Below, piece by piece: positions 7,029-16,681 of a stretch of 32,246 nucleotides of DNA (position 1 is its first letter; each line of letters opens with the position of its first letter). The notes below the pieces were generated by a model. That model did no database searches and had not been told where the DNA came from. It saw only the letters and a list, made by a program, of their open reading frames with translations. Source of the stretch: Peptoniphilus obesi ph1 (GTDB lineage Bacteria > Bacillota > Clostridia > Tissierellales > Peptoniphilaceae); NCBI RefSeq assembly GCF_000311865.1, contig NZ_HE978583.1, positions 49,688 to 81,933 of the forward strand. Direction: 5' to 3'. A program made the position numbers and the translations under genes.

Positions 7029-10000
7029 TTATTCTTCAACGCTTGCTTCTTCTTTTTCTAAACTTCTTGTGTCTAGTTTTTCAGAGTTTTCAAGTAGCAT
7101 AAAGTTTTCTTTTAATTTATCATTAATAGAAATTTGTACATTATTGTTTTTTCTTGCACCTGTACCTGCTGGTATAAGTTGACCAATAATTATGTTTTCT
7201 TTTAGTCCGTTTAAGAAGTCTTCTTTTCCTTTTATTGCTGCATCTGTAAGAACTCTTGTTGTTTCTTGGAAAGATGCTGCTGATAAGAAAGAATCTGTTG
7301 CAAGTGAAGCTTTTGTAATACCTAATAGAGTTTGAATTCCTTCTGCTGGTTCAAGTCCTTGTTCTTCCATCTTCTTATTTTCTTCGATAAAGTCTGCCTT
7401 ATCTACTAAAGAGCCTGGAAGAAGTTTTGTATTTCCTGATTCTGTGATTTTTATCTTAGAAAGCATTTGTCTTACTATAATTTCAATATGCTTATCGTTG
7501 ATATCAACACCTTGAAGTCTATAAACTCTTTGAACTTCCTTAACTATATATTCTTCTACACCCTTTGTTCCTTTTACTCTTAAAAGGTCTTGAGGATATA
7601 CTGAACCTTGTGTTAATTCTTGTCCTTTTTCTACATAATCTCCTTCTTTGACTTTTAGTCTTGATCCGAAAACTATATTGTAGTTTTGAGCTTCTCCATC
7701 TTCATTTGTTACAACAACCTCTCTTTTATTGTTGTGTTCTTTTATGCTAACTGTACCATCTATTTCAGATATAACTGCTAGACCTTTTGGTTTTCTAGCT
7801 TCAAATAATTCTTCAACACGAGGAAGACCTTGTGTAATATCTGCAGCTGATGCAACACCACCAGTGTGGAAAGTACGCATTGTAAGTTGTGTACCAGGTT
7901 CACCTATTGATTGAGCTGCTATAACTCCAACAGCTTCACCTATGCCAACTTTTTTGCCTGTTGCAAGGTTTCTGCCATAGCAGTGGATACAAACTCCATC
8001 TTTACATTTACAACCTAATACTGATCTTACTTTTACTTCTGTTATTCCAGCATTTACGATTTCTTCTGCTATTTCATCAGTAATTTCTTCATTTTTGCCA
8101 ACTATTACTTTTCCAGTGTTTGGATCAGTAATTTCTTCTGCAGAAAATCTTCCTTCAATTCTATCTATTAATTTTTCGATGATTTCATTACCATCTTTAA
8201 AGTCTTTTACAACTATATATTCATCAGTTCCACAATCTTCTTCTTTAACAATAACTTGTTGAGAAACATCAACTAGTCTACGAGTTAAATATCCTGAGTC
8301 AGCAGTTCTGATTGCTGTATCTGCTAGACCTTTTCTAGATCCATGTGCTGACATGTAAAATTCTAGTACTGAAAGTCCTTCACGGAAGTTTGATGTGATT
8401 GGAACTTCTATTGTCTTTCCTGAAGGTGAGGCCATTAGACCACGCATACCTGCTAATTGTCTAATTTGGTTTTTAGAACCTCTGGCTCCAGAATCAGCCA
8501 TGATATAAATATTATTTAATTTATCAAAACCTGCCATTACATCATCAGTTAGAACGTCTGTTGCATTATTCCAAATTTCTATTACTTTTTCATAACGTTC
8601 TTCATCAGATATGAAACCTCTTCTGAATACTTTTTCATACTTAGCAACTTCTTTTTTAGCATCTTCAAGTATTGCCGGTTTTGTATCAGGTATTTGAATA
8701 TCTGCCATTGATATTGAAATTGCTCCAATAGTTGAATAGTGATATCCAGTTTCTTTTATGTGGTCAAGAAGTTTTGCAGTTTCTATATTTCCGTGTTTTT
8801 TATAAGTTTTTTCAATGATCTTACCTAGTAATTTTTTATCTATTACTTGATCAACTTCAAGTGAATATTTATCCTTACTTCTATCAACAAAACCTAGGTC
8901 TTGAGATATGAATGAGTTTAGGATAAACCTACCTGCTTGTGAGTAGATAATCTTACCAGTTTTATCATTTTCATCAGCATAGATTCTAACACCAACTTTT
9001 GCATGTAGGTGAAGTAGGTCGCAGTAGTATGCATGCATCATTTCATCATAGTCTGAGAAGATCATGCCTTCGCCCTTGAAACCTTTTTGTCCAGTATCTA
9101 CTGAAAGATAATAGCAACCAAGTACCATATCTTGAGTAGGTGTTGTTATAGGTTTACCATCTTTAAGGGCAAGTATATTATTTGTTGAAAGCATTAAAAG
9201 TCTTGCTTCAGCTTGCGCTTCTGTTGATAGAGGAAGATGGACTGCCATTTGGTCCCCATCAAAGTCTGCGTTGTAGGCTGTACATGCAAGTGGATGAAGT
9301 TTTATTGATTTTCCTTCTACTAATACTGGTTCAAAAGCTTGAATACCAAGTCTGTGTAGAGTAGGTGCACGGTTAAGTAGCACTGGATGATCTTTTATTA
9401 CTTCTTCTAATACATCCCAAACTTCTTCTTTTTGTTTTTCAACTAATCTTTTTGCTGATTTTATATTGTGAGCATGGCCTCTAGAAACAAGTTCTCTCAT
9501 AACAAATGGTTTGAAAAGTTCTAATGCCATGTTTCTTGGAAGACCACATTGATAGAATTTCAATTCTGGTCCAACAACAATTACAGAACGTCCTGAATAG
9601 TCAACACGTTTACCAAGTAAGTTTTGTCTGAAACGACCTTGTTTACCTTTTAACATTTCAGATAAAGATTTTAGAGGTCTGTTTCCTGGTCCTGTAACAG
9701 GTCTTCCTCTTCTACCATTGTCTATTAAAGCATCTACTGCTTCTTGTAACATTCTTTTTTCATTTCTTACTATAATATCTGGCGCATTGATATCTAGTAG
9801 TTTTTTAAGTCTGTTATTTCTGTTTATTATTCTTCTGTATAAATCGTTTAAATCAGATGTTGCAAACCTACCACCATCAAGTTGAACCATAGGTCTTAGA
9901 TCTGGTGGAATTACTGGAATAGCATCAAGCACCATCCATTCAGGTTTATTTTTTGATTTAATAAAGGCTTCGATTATTTCAAGTCTTCTAGAAACTCTAA

Positions 10001-10616
10001 CTTTCTTTTGTCCACTAGCATTTTCTAGTTCTGCAGTTAGTTCTTCTGATTCCTTGTTTAAATCAACATCCATTAATAATTTTTTTACAGCTTCTGCACC
10101 CATTCCGGCTTCAAATTTGTCGCCGTATTCTTTTTTGTATTCTCTATATTCAATTTCACTTAATATTTGTTTAACATAAAGTGGAGTTTCTCCAGCTTCT
10201 ACTCTTGTAACTACAAAAGATGCAAAATATAAAACTTTTTCAAGAGCTCTAGGACTCATATCAAGTACAAGACCCATTCTTGATGGAATTCCTTTGAAGT
10301 ACCAAATGTGTGAAACAGGGGCTGCAAGTTCAATATGACCCATTCTTTCACGACGTACCTTAGCCTTAGTTACTTCAACTCCACATTTTTCACAAACTAC
10401 GCCTTTGTACCTAACTCTTTTGTATTTACCACAATTACATTCCCAGTCTTTTGTTGGTCCAAATATTTTTTCGCAAAAAAGTCCTTCTTTTTCAGGTTTT
10501 AAGGTTCTATAGTTTATAGTTTCAGGTTTTTTTACTTCTCCATAAGACCATTGTCTGATCTTTTCAGGTGAAGCCAATCCTATTTTTATTGAATGGAATA
10601 ATTCATGTTCGCTCAA
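7029..10616 (-). CDS. rpoC: RNA polymerase beta' subunit
   Basis: This is the catalytic large subunit of RNA polymerase. The 1195 residues match the Firmicutes length (no proteobacterial-type insertion). A zinc-binding group is seen at Cys60, 62, 75 and 78, the Mg-binding NADFDGDQ is near residue 447, and the bridge-helix/trigger-loop region holds [17 protein letters not shown] second zinc-type cluster contains [13 protein letters not shown]. The start codon is TTG (10616-10614), giving [13 protein letters not shown]; no in-frame ATG lies upstream, and the SD AAGGAG is 9 bases away. That SD pairs perfectly with CTCCTT, which includes two bases of the start codon. The gene lies 71 bases after rpoB. 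Confidence 0.98.
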   Translation of the reverse strand: MSEHELFHSIKIGLASPEKIRQWSYGEVKKPETINYRTLKPEKEGLFCEKIFGPTKDWECNCGKYKRVRYKGVVCEKCGVEVTKAKVRRERMGHIELAAPVSHIWYFKGIPSRMGLVLDMSPRALEKVLYFASFVVTRVEAGETPLYVKQILSEIEYREYKKEYGDKFEAGMGAEAVKKLLMDVDLNKESEELTAELENASGQKKVRVSRRLEIIEAFIKSKNKPEWMVLDAIPVIPPDLRPMVQLDGGRFATSDLNDLYRRIINRNNRLKKLLDINAPDIIVRNEKRMLQEAVDALIDNGRRGRPVTGPGNRPLKSLSEMLKGKQGRFRQNLLGKRVDYSGRSVIVVGPELKFYQCGLPRNMALELFKPFVMRELVSRGHAHNIKSAKRLVEKQKEEVWDVLEEVIKDHPVLLNRAPTLHRLGIQAFEPVLVEGKSIKLHPLACTAYNADFDGDQMAVHLPLSTEAQAEARLLMLSTNNILALKDGKPITTPTQDMVLGCYYLSVDTGQKGFKGEGMIFSDYDEMMHAYYCDLLHLHAKVGVRIYADENDKTGKIIYSQAGRFILNSFISQDLGFVDRSKDKYSLEVDQVIDKKLLGKIIEKTYKKHGNIETAKLLDHIKETGYHYSTIGAISISMADIQIPDTKPAILEDAKKEVAKYEKVFRRGFISDEERYEKVIEIWNNATDVLTDDVMAGFDKLNNIYIMADSGARGSKNQIRQLAGMRGLMASPSGKTIEVPITSNFREGLSVLEFYMSAHGSRKGLADTAIRTADSGYLTRRLVDVSQQVIVKEEDCGTDEYIVVKDFKDGNEIIEKLIDRIEGRFSAEEITDPNTGKVIVGKNEEITDEIAEEIVNAGITEVKVRSVLGCKCKDGVCIHCYGRNLATGKKVGIGEAVGVIAAQSIGEPGTQLTMRTFHTGGVASAADITQGLPRVEELFEARKPKGLAVISEIDGTVSIKEHNNKREVVVTNEDGEAQNYNIVFGSRLKVKEGDYVEKGQELTQGSVYPQDLLRVKGTKGVEEYIVKEVQRVYRLQGVDINDKHIEIIVRQMLSKIKITESGNTKLLPGSLVDKADFIEENKKMEEQGLEPAEGIQTLLGITKASLATDSFLSAASFQETTRVLTDAAIKGKEDFLNGLKENIIIGQLIPAGTGARKNNNVQISINDKLKENFMLLENSEKLDTRSLEKEEASVEE

Positions 10617-10631
10617 GGAGCTTCTCTCCTT
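10615..10631 (-). promoter_or_regulatory. Hairpin pairing the rpoC Shine-Dalgarno with its start
   Basis: Minus strand AAGGAG (10631-10626), loop AGAAG, CTCCTT (10620-10615). The 5' arm is the SD; the 3' arm runs into the first two bases of the TTG start. Ribosomes arriving from rpoB or a regulator could open it. Confidence 0.6.
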
Positions 10632-10638
10632 TCTTTAA

Positions 10639-10661
10639 TTAAATTGACTAAATCAATTTAA
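10639..10661 (-). promoter_or_regulatory. Hairpin in the rpoB-rpoC gap
   Basis: A perfect 9-bp inverted repeat, TTAAATTGA / TCAATTTAA, with a 5-base loop. It lies 7 bases upstream of the SD hairpin of rpoC, with no T-tract after it. It is probably an mRNA stability or coupling structure rather than a terminator. Confidence 0.5.
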
Positions 10662-10687
10662 AATATATACCATAAATAATACTAATC

Positions 10688-13600
10688 TTATTCTTGATCT
10701 TCTTCTTCGGAATAGTCTATTTCTTCTTCATCCTCATCTTCAGGTACAAAACCTTCATCTGGCATGCTAGAAATTTTTCTTATACCGGTGATTGTAGTTG
10801 ATCCAGTTTCTTTAACCATATCTTCTACTTCTTGCTTTTCATCAGTTTTTTGATCTGCAAGATTATCTATGTTGTCTAAATCTTCCTCATTAGCTTGAAG
10901 ATCAACTTGATTTCCATCAGAATCAAGCACTTGAATTTCTAGTGCTAGGGACTCTAATTCTTTTATTAGTACCTTAAATGATTCAGGAACTCCTGGTTGA
11001 GGTACTTCTTCACCTTTTATGATAGCTTCATAAGTTTTAACCCTTCCAACAATGTCATCACTTTTTACAGTTAACATTTCTTGTAGAGTATATGAAGCAC
11101 CGTAAGCTTCAAGAGCCCAAACTTCCATTTCTCCAAATCTTTGTCCACCAAATTGTGCCTTACCACCAAGTGGTTGTTGAGTTACAAGTGAATAAGGTCC
11201 AATTGATCTAGCATGGATCTTTTCATCAACCAAGTGGTGAAGTTTTAACATATACATGTAACCAACTGTTACAGGGTGGTCAAATTCTTCTCCAGTTCTA
11301 CCATCTCTTAATTGGATTTTTCCATCTTCTGGATATCCAGCCTTCTTTAACGAATCGATGATATCTTGTTCGTTTGCACCATCAAATACAGGTGTAGCAA
11401 CATGCCAACCTAATTTTTTAGCTGCAAGTCCTAAATGGACTTCAAGAACTTGTCCAAGGTTCATACGAGATGGTACACCAAGTGGGTTAAGAACAATTTG
11501 TATTGGAGTTCCATCTGGCATATAAGGCATGTCTTCCTTAGGTAGTACCCTAGAAATTACACCCTTGTTACCGTGTCTACCACACATCTTGTCTCCGACT
11601 TGGATTTTTCTTTTAGTAGCAACAAAAACTCTAACCATTTCATTAACGCCTGGTTGAAGTTCATCTCCTGCTGCTCTTGTAAAAGTCTTAACATCTATAA
11701 TTATTCCAGATTCACCATGAGGAAGTCTTAAAGAAGCATCTCTAACTTCTCTAGCTTTTTCTCCGAATATAGCACGAAGAAGTCTTTCTTCAGCTGATAA
11801 TTCAGTTTCTCCCTTTGGTGTAACCTTTCCTACCAAAATACTGTTAGGTTTAACTTCTGCTCCAATTCTTATAATACCTCTTTCATCTAGGTCTCTAAGC
11901 ATGTCGTCTCCAACATTTGGAATATCTCTTGTAATTTCTTCAGGTCCTAGTTTTGTATCTCTTGCTTCAGATTCATATTCTTCTATATGAAGAGAAGTAA
12001 GTGTATCATTTATTACTAGTTCTTGATTTACTAAGATAGCATCTTCGTAGTTATAACCTTCCCAGTTCATAAAGGCAATTAAGATATTTTTACCAAGGGC
12101 CATTTCTCCTAGATCGGTTGATGGTCCATCTGCAATAACTTCGCCTTTTTTAACTTTTTGACCTTGCTTAACAATAGGTCTTTGGTTAATTGTTGTACTT
12201 TGGTTTCCGCCGATAAATTTGTGTAACTTAAATTCTTCTGTATTTCCATCAGAATCTCTTTTAAATACAATCTTATCAGAAGCAACCTTCTTTATTTCTC
12301 CATCTTCAGGTGCAACAATTACAACACCTGAGTCTTTTGCTGCCCTATATTCTATACCAGTTCCAATTACTGGAGCCTCAGTTTTTAGAAGAGGAACAGC
12401 TTGACGTTGCATGTTGGCCCCCATTAGAGCTCTGTTCGCGTCATCATTTTCAAGGAAAGGAATCATTGATGTACCAACAGCAACAATTTGTTGAGGTGAA
12501 ACATCCATGTAGGTAACTTCATTAGAAGCGTAAATATCTACGACTCCTTCATGACCTCTTGCAACGACTCTATCATTTATAAATTTTCCGTTTTCATCAA
12601 GTTTTTCATTTGATTGAGCTATTATTTGTTCGTATTCTACATCAGCGGTTATATACTCAATCTTATCTGTTACTACTCCATCAACAACTTTTCTATATGG
12701 AGTTTCAATAAAACCATATTCGTTGATTCTAGCATAAGTTGTTAGTGAAGTAATAAGTCCTATGTTTGGTCCTTCAGGGGTTTCTATCGGACACATTCTT
12801 CCATAGTGTGAATTATGAACATCACGCACTTCAAATCCTGCTCTATCTCTGCTCAACCCACCAGGTCCAAGTGCAGATAACCTTCTTTTGTGAGTTAATT
12901 CTGATAGAGGGTTGTTTTGATCCATAAATTGTGATAATTGTGAAGATCCAAAAAACTCTTTAATTGCCGCTGTTACAGGTCTGATATTGATAAGAGATTG
13001 TGGGGTAGTTGCAGCAACATCTTGAACAGTCATTCTTTCACGAATAACTCTTTCCATTCTAGAAACACCAATTCTAAATTGGTTTTGTAAAAGTTCTCCA
13101 ACAGATCTTATTCTTCTATTGCCTAAGTGGTCAATATCGTCAACTTGTCCTATTCCATTGAATAAACCATATTCATAGGAAATTGCTGCTAACATATCAT
13201 CTATTACAATATGTTTTGGACTTAAAGCATTGCGATTTTCAACTAAAGCTTTTTTAAATTCTTCTATATCATCTGAATATTCTTCATATAGTTCTCTAAA
13301 TAAAGGTAGATAAACTTTTTCTCTAAAGTCTAGCTCTTCTAAGCTAAAGCCTAGTTCATCTTCATCAACATAGGCAAAGTTATTACCTATAACCTTTACT
13401 TCTTTATCTTCTTCATTTTCTCTTGTTGCTTTTATAGTAACAATAATTTCATTGATGCCAGCTTTTTCAACTTCATTTGCGATTTCCTCTGTGATGATAT
13501 CGCCCTTAGCTGCTAAAATTTCTCCAGTTAATGGATTTACTATATCGTAGCTAGCATAATGATTTTCTATTCTTGTTGCTATTCCAAGTTTTTTATTAAA

Positions 13601-14419
13601 CTTATAACGACCAACATGAGCAAGATCATATCTTCTTGCATCGAAAAACATGTTTTCAAATAGCGATGTTGCAGAATCGATTGTTGGTGGCTCACCAGGT
13701 CTTAGCTTTTTATATATTTCAATTAAAGCCTCTTCCTTATTTTGCGTTGAATCCTTTTCAAGTGTCTTTAATAAATGATCGCTTTCTCCAAGCATTTCCT
13801 TTATTTCTTGATCACTTTCAACCCCAATAGCTCTTAAGAGTATTGTTGAAGGAATCTTTCTCGCCCTATCAATTCTTACATTAATAACACCTTGAGCATC
13901 AGTTTCAAATTCAAGCCATGCTCCTCTGTTTGGTATCAATGTAGATGAAAATAAATCATCGCCTATTTTGTCAGTTTCGCCCTTATAATAGGCTCCAGGA
14001 CTTCTAACAAGTTGTGAAACTACAACACGTTCAGCCCCATTAATTACAAAAGTGCCTGTCGGAGTCATTAAAGGAAGATCTCCCATGAAGACTTCTTGCT
14101 CCTTAACTTCTCCTGTTTCTGTACTTATAAGCCTAACCTTTACCTTTAGAGGTGCAGAATAATTAGTATCTCTTTCTTTTGCTTCGTCGATATCATATTT
14201 GATTTCATCAGATACATAATAATCTACAAATTCTAAAATTAAATTTCCAGAATAATCCTCTATTGGTGATACATCATCAAAAACTTCTTTTAAACCCTTG
14301 TCTAAAAGCCATTTGAAAGATGCTGTCTGCACTTCAATAAGATTAGGAATTGATAATACTTCCGGAATACGAGAAAAGCTCATCCTTTCTCTTTTTCCAT
14401 ATTTGACAGGATGTACCAT
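10688..14419 (-). CDS. rpoB: RNA polymerase beta subunit
   Basis: The beta subunit forms the active-site cleft with beta'. The product has 1243 residues and starts [18 protein letters not shown], in register with B. subtilis RpoB. The rifampicin pocket reads [20 protein letters not shown] then LSALGPGG, with D, H and S at the three classic resistance positions, so it looks rifampicin-sensitive. Downstream are [14 protein letters not shown] and the C-terminal [20 protein letters not shown]. The tail is long and very acidic (last ~20 residues mostly D/E). The best SD, GAGGGG, lies 13 bases from the ATG, longer than usual. No rplJ-rplL precedes it; the gene has its own promoter and leader. Confidence 0.98.
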   Translation of the reverse strand: MVHPVKYGKRERMSFSRIPEVLSIPNLIEVQTASFKWLLDKGLKEVFDDVSPIEDYSGNLILEFVDYYVSDEIKYDIDEAKERDTNYSAPLKVKVRLISTETGEVKEQEVFMGDLPLMTPTGTFVINGAERVVVSQLVRSPGAYYKGETDKIGDDLFSSTLIPNRGAWLEFETDAQGVINVRIDRARKIPSTILLRAIGVESDQEIKEMLGESDHLLKTLEKDSTQNKEEALIEIYKKLRPGEPPTIDSATSLFENMFFDARRYDLAHVGRYKFNKKLGIATRIENHYASYDIVNPLTGEILAAKGDIITEEIANEVEKAGINEIIVTIKATRENEEDKEVKVIGNNFAYVDEDELGFSLEELDFREKVYLPLFRELYEEYSDDIEEFKKALVENRNALSPKHIVIDDMLAAISYEYGLFNGIGQVDDIDHLGNRRIRSVGELLQNQFRIGVSRMERVIRERMTVQDVAATTPQSLINIRPVTAAIKEFFGSSQLSQFMDQNNPLSELTHKRRLSALGPGGLSRDRAGFEVRDVHNSHYGRMCPIETPEGPNIGLITSLTTYARINEYGFIETPYRKVVDGVVTDKIEYITADVEYEQIIAQSNEKLDENGKFINDRVVARGHEGVVDIYASNEVTYMDVSPQQIVAVGTSMIPFLENDDANRALMGANMQRQAVPLLKTEAPVIGTGIEYRAAKDSGVVIVAPEDGEIKKVASDKIVFKRDSDGNTEEFKLHKFIGGNQSTTINQRPIVKQGQKVKKGEVIADGPSTDLGEMALGKNILIAFMNWEGYNYEDAILVNQELVINDTLTSLHIEEYESEARDTKLGPEEITRDIPNVGDDMLRDLDERGIIRIGAEVKPNSILVGKVTPKGETELSAEERLLRAIFGEKAREVRDASLRLPHGESGIIIDVKTFTRAAGDELQPGVNEMVRVFVATKRKIQVGDKMCGRHGNKGVISRVLPKEDMPYMPDGTPIQIVLNPLGVPSRMNLGQVLEVHLGLAAKKLGWHVATPVFDGANEQDIIDSLKKAGYPEDGKIQLRDGRTGEEFDHPVTVGYMYMLKLHHLVDEKIHARSIGPYSLVTQQPLGGKAQFGGQRFGEMEVWALEAYGASYTLQEMLTVKSDDIVGRVKTYEAIIKGEEVPQPGVPESFKVLIKELESLALEIQVLDSDGNQVDLQANEEDLDNIDNLADQKTDEKQEVEDMVKETGSTTITGIRKISSMPDEGFVPEDEDEEEIDYSEEEDQE

Positions 14420-14442
14420 ATTTTTTCATTCACCCCTCTATT

Positions 14443-14470
14443 TCTAAATTAGTTTTTGCCCTAATTTAGA
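14443..14470 (-). promoter_or_regulatory. Leader hairpin of rpoB
   Basis: Perfect 10-bp inverted repeat TCTAAATTAG / CTAATTTAGA with the 8-base loop GGCAAAAA on the minus strand. It ends 3 bases before the SD GAGGGG. There is no T-tract, so a role in translation or mRNA stability is likelier than termination. It shares TAGRGCAAA with the str leader hairpin. Confidence 0.55.
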
Positions 14471-14509
14471 GAATACTACACCAGTTTACTTTATTATATG
14501 CAATTAGTT

Positions 14510-14537
14510 ATTATACCATAAAATAAAGTATTCTCAA
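14510..14537 (-). promoter_or_regulatory. rpoB promoter
   Basis: Minus strand -35 TTGAGA (14532-14537), 16-base spacer, extended -10 TGGTATAAT (hexamer 14510-14515). Transcription would start near 14502, leaving an ~80-base leader that contains the hairpin at 14443-14470. Confidence 0.7.
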
Positions 14538-14611
14538 ATATTTTTTTATTTAAATTACCACAAATAAACAAAAAAATATCCTCATTAAAAATTATGTATA
14601 ATTATTATTTA

Positions 14612-14685
14612 CCCTTTTTATAGAAAAAAGTAATCCATAAAATATTTTCTTCCTATATATAAGTAAATTTTTATAAAGATATAAA
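14612..14685 (-). repeat. Diverged direct repeat, copy A
   Basis: About 74 bases matching 16351-16424 with a few substitutions and small indels, best over the first 49 bases. Both copies lie on the minus strand downstream of a terminator-like hairpin and upstream of a gene (rpoB; the dehydrogenase). Both contain a 6-codon ORF with the same frame: M-D-Y-F-F-L here (14618-14638), M-N-Y-F-F-V in copy B. Confidence 0.65.
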
Positions 14686-14686
14686 A

Positions 14687-14720
14687 AAACTGACCTAAAG
14701 AAAAAGCTCTAGGTCAGTTT
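14687..14720 (-). terminator. Terminator of the small membrane protein gene
   Basis: Minus strand stem AAACTGACCTA / TAGGTCAGTTT with a loop of about 12 bases, then a run of Ts. It separates the small gene from the rpoB promoter. Confidence 0.9.
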
Positions 14721-14723
14721 AAT

Positions 14724-14987
14724 TTATTTAAAATATTTTATAATTTGTATTACAGCTCCAGCATATATTAAGACCAAAACCAAAACATAGTAGTGAGATC
14801 TTTTTGTAGACTTGAGACCCTTATAATTTTTTTCATACATGATAGCTAGAACTAATGAAGAGAGTATAGACAAGACTTGTAATAAGTTTATATATTTCAC
14901 ACCTATAAAATCGTTGGCATAAAGAATTAAAGAAAGAATTACTATACTAGTAAAAATCTCATTGAAAATAAGCACACGTCTAATCAT
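14724..14987 (-). CDS. Small three-helix membrane protein, unknown function
   Basis: An 87-residue protein with three hydrophobic segments (about residues 9-25, 34-50 and 66-84) and a basic loop between helices two and three (EKNYKGLKSTKRSHY). I do not recognise a family. The ATG has AGGAGG 6 bases upstream and a strong terminator follows directly, which supports a real, separately transcribed gene. It lies between the rpoB promoter and the high-GC dehydrogenase gene but has the AT-rich composition of the host. Helix count is from hydrophobicity by eye. Confidence 0.7.
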   Translation of the reverse strand: MIRRVLIFNEIFTSIVILSLILYANDFIGVKYINLLQVLSILSSLVLAIMYEKNYKGLKSTKRSHYYVLVLVLIYAGAVIQIIKYFK

Positions 14988-15199
14988 AGTATACCTCCTG
15001 AGAAACTTAAGTTTATAGCTTGCATATTAAATCATTTAACTATTTATACTGTTTTGTTGTCTAACGAGTAAAACAATTTAAATAAGTAAATAAATATCAC
15101 TTTATATTAGTATATAATTATTTCTTTTAAATTACCATTCTATATATCTATTTTTCTCATTACAACAAATGGTGGATAGAAATATCTCTTCATATAAAA

Positions 15200-15229
15200 T
15201 AAATCCGCAGGGACATGCCCGCGGATTTT
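15200..15229 (-). terminator. Terminator of the dehydrogenase gene
   Basis: Minus strand AAATCCGCGGG / CCCTGCGGATTT with a short CATGT loop, one mismatch, then Ts. It is much richer in GC than the other terminators in the window, like the gene it follows. Confidence 0.85.
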
Positions 15230-15242
15230 GCTTGTGATTTAT

Positions 15243-16208
15243 TTATTCGTCGTAAGTGTAAAAGCCCTTGCCGGAAGCAACACCTAGCTCGCCTTTTTCC
15301 ACCTTTTCTCCGATCATAGTTAGGATTTTGTGGTTCAAAGAATCGGGATCCTTGGCATCTTCTTTCATGCTGACGATAGCATAAACTGTTTTTAGACCAA
15401 CCACGTCCATGATTTTAAATGGTCCTGCTGGTGCTCCGGTAGCTAGACGCCATGCTTTGTCGATTGTTTCTGGATCGGCAACACCTTTTGCCCATAGGGC
15501 TGAGCCTGCATCTAAAAGGGGAACCAATAGGGAGTTTAAAACGTAGCCTGGTTGTTCTTTGTGCAACTTAATAGGTTCCATATTGATTTCTTCAGCAAAG
15601 CGCACCACATCGTCATAGACAGCAGGATCTGTACCCTCGTGACCCATGCATTCTGCTGTGTTGTATCTCCAAATTTCGTTGGCGAAGTGTAGGGCCATGT
15701 ATTTTTCAGGACGGCCTGTGTATTCGGCGAAAGTTGAAGGAAGTAGGGTTGATGAGTTGGTGCAGAGAATGGTCTTTTCATCGAAGAGATCGCGGAATTT
15801 TTCGTAAAGCTCGATTTTTTGCTTTGGATCTTCAGTCATTGCTTCGATAACGATATCAGCATCCTTCAATGCTTTTTCCGCATCCAATTCCAAATGAAGC
15901 TTTTCGTTCATGTTCTTTTCCACTTCGGCGTGTAGTTCGTCGATTTTTTCAGCTGTCATGCCGTTCCAATCTCGAATCAGTGCCTTGGGATAGAGATATC
16001 CGCCCAAAGGATTGCCGATAAGGCTTTTGGACTCTCCCAGAGCCTTAAGGATTTCTTTTTTAAAATACTCGATCTTCGGTTCGGCGCGGCCGATGGATCC
16101 TTCACTGCGCAACCAAATGGTGGTGTCATGTCCAGTGTAGGCGCTCATCAATGCGATTTGCGTACCTAGAACGCCGCCTCCTAACAATACTACTTTCTTA
16201 AATTCCAT
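15243..16208 (-). CDS. 3-hydroxyacyl-CoA dehydrogenase family protein, likely acquired
   Basis: An NAD-dependent dehydrogenase of the 3-hydroxyacyl-CoA family (321 residues; typical 3-hydroxybutyryl-CoA enzymes are ~280). The nucleotide-binding GGGVLG is at 10-15. The catalytic His174 and Glu186 keep the family's 12-residue spacing, but the usual HFFNP reads HFANEIW, so the substrate may differ (carnitine dehydrogenase or lambda-crystallin relatives are possible). Asn225 is in GYVLNSLLVP, and a 3HCDH C-terminal domain ends KGFYTYDE. Three sampled 60-base lines contain 28, 25 and 35 G+C, against roughly 17-20 in neighbours, and codons such as GCG and GCC are common. It stands alone, with its own SD and a GC-rich terminator. 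No beta-oxidation or butyrate genes lie nearby. Confidence 0.85.
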   Translation of the reverse strand: MEFKKVVLLGGGVLGTQIALMSAYTGHDTTIWLRSEGSIGRAEPKIEYFKKEILKALGESKSLIGNPLGGYLYPKALIRDWNGMTAEKIDELHAEVEKNMNEKLHLELDAEKALKDADIVIEAMTEDPKQKIELYEKFRDLFDEKTILCTNSSTLLPSTFAEYTGRPEKYMALHFANEIWRYNTAECMGHEGTDPAVYDDVVRFAEEINMEPIKLHKEQPGYVLNSLLVPLLDAGSALWAKGVADPETIDKAWRLATGAPAGPFKIMDVVGLKTVYAIVSMKEDAKDPDSLNHKILTMIGEKVEKGELGVASGKGFYTYDE

Positions 16209-16350
16209 AGTTTCCTCCTTTATGATTTTCTTTTTTTCACAGGAAAGTTCTTTTTACTTCTTGAGCCCGAATCGGAATCTATGTATCGACTCTCCCGATT
16301 TTATCTATTTACCCTTTATATTTTTGTTAAAACAATATTTATTAAATTTT

Positions 16351-16424
16351 CCCTTTTTATACAAAAAAGTAATTCATGGAATGTTTTCTTCTATATAAGT
16401 AATAAGTAAAACTTTATAAATAGA
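16351..16424 (-). repeat. Diverged direct repeat, copy B
   Basis: This is the partner of 14612-14685. With copy A it brackets a 1.7 kb segment containing the small membrane gene and the dehydrogenase. The 6-codon ORF is at 16357-16377 on the minus strand. Confidence 0.65.
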
Positions 16425-16454
16425 AATTTATGAGAAAAAATATAAGTTAAAAAT

Positions 16455-16505
16455 AAAAAAACACATAAGGTCTGAAATTTCTCATCTCTCATATGTTTTA
16501 TTTTT
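16455..16505 (-). terminator. Terminator-like hairpin with no gene directly upstream
   Basis: Minus strand AAAACATA / TATGTGTTT arms (imperfect) around a ~25-base loop, then seven Ts. The YitT gene already has its own terminator at 16632-16661. An 8-codon ORF (MKNKTYER, 16482-16508) runs into the hairpin, so an attenuator is conceivable, but its AAAAGG is only three bases from the ATG. Confidence 0.4.
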
Positions 16506-16631
16506 CATATACCTTTTCTTTTTAATCTTTATTATATTTTTGCTTCTTGTGAGCATTGTTTCCTACTAAAAATCTTTAGTCATAAATCAAACTATCCACT
16601 ATAATTTTGATTTAATTATATATAAGCAATA

Positions 16632-16661
16632 AAAAAGATCCAGACGCAAGGTCCAGATCTT
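16632..16661 (-). terminator. Terminator of the YitT-family gene
   Basis: Minus strand AGATCTGGAC / GTCTGGATCT, 10 pairs including two G-T wobbles, 5-base loop, then six Ts. Confidence 0.85.
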
Positions 16662-16681
16662 AATCTTATAATTAAATTATT

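Larger units (their letters stand above)
16209..16681. other. 473-base gene-free region
   Basis: Next to the dehydrogenase the leader is relatively GC-rich (16245-16305) and probably came with the gene. It then turns very AT-rich. It holds repeat copy B, an unattached terminator-like hairpin (16455-16505) and the terminator of the YitT gene (16632-16661). I found no convincing sigma-A promoter for the dehydrogenase. Confidence 0.6.

Noticed and set aside
14390-14430. Short ORF (MKKYGTSC...) overlapping the rpoB start in another frame, closer to the SD
   Set aside because: Its SD spacing is too short, it gives only about 28 codons, and the rpoB frame matches the family N-terminus exactly.
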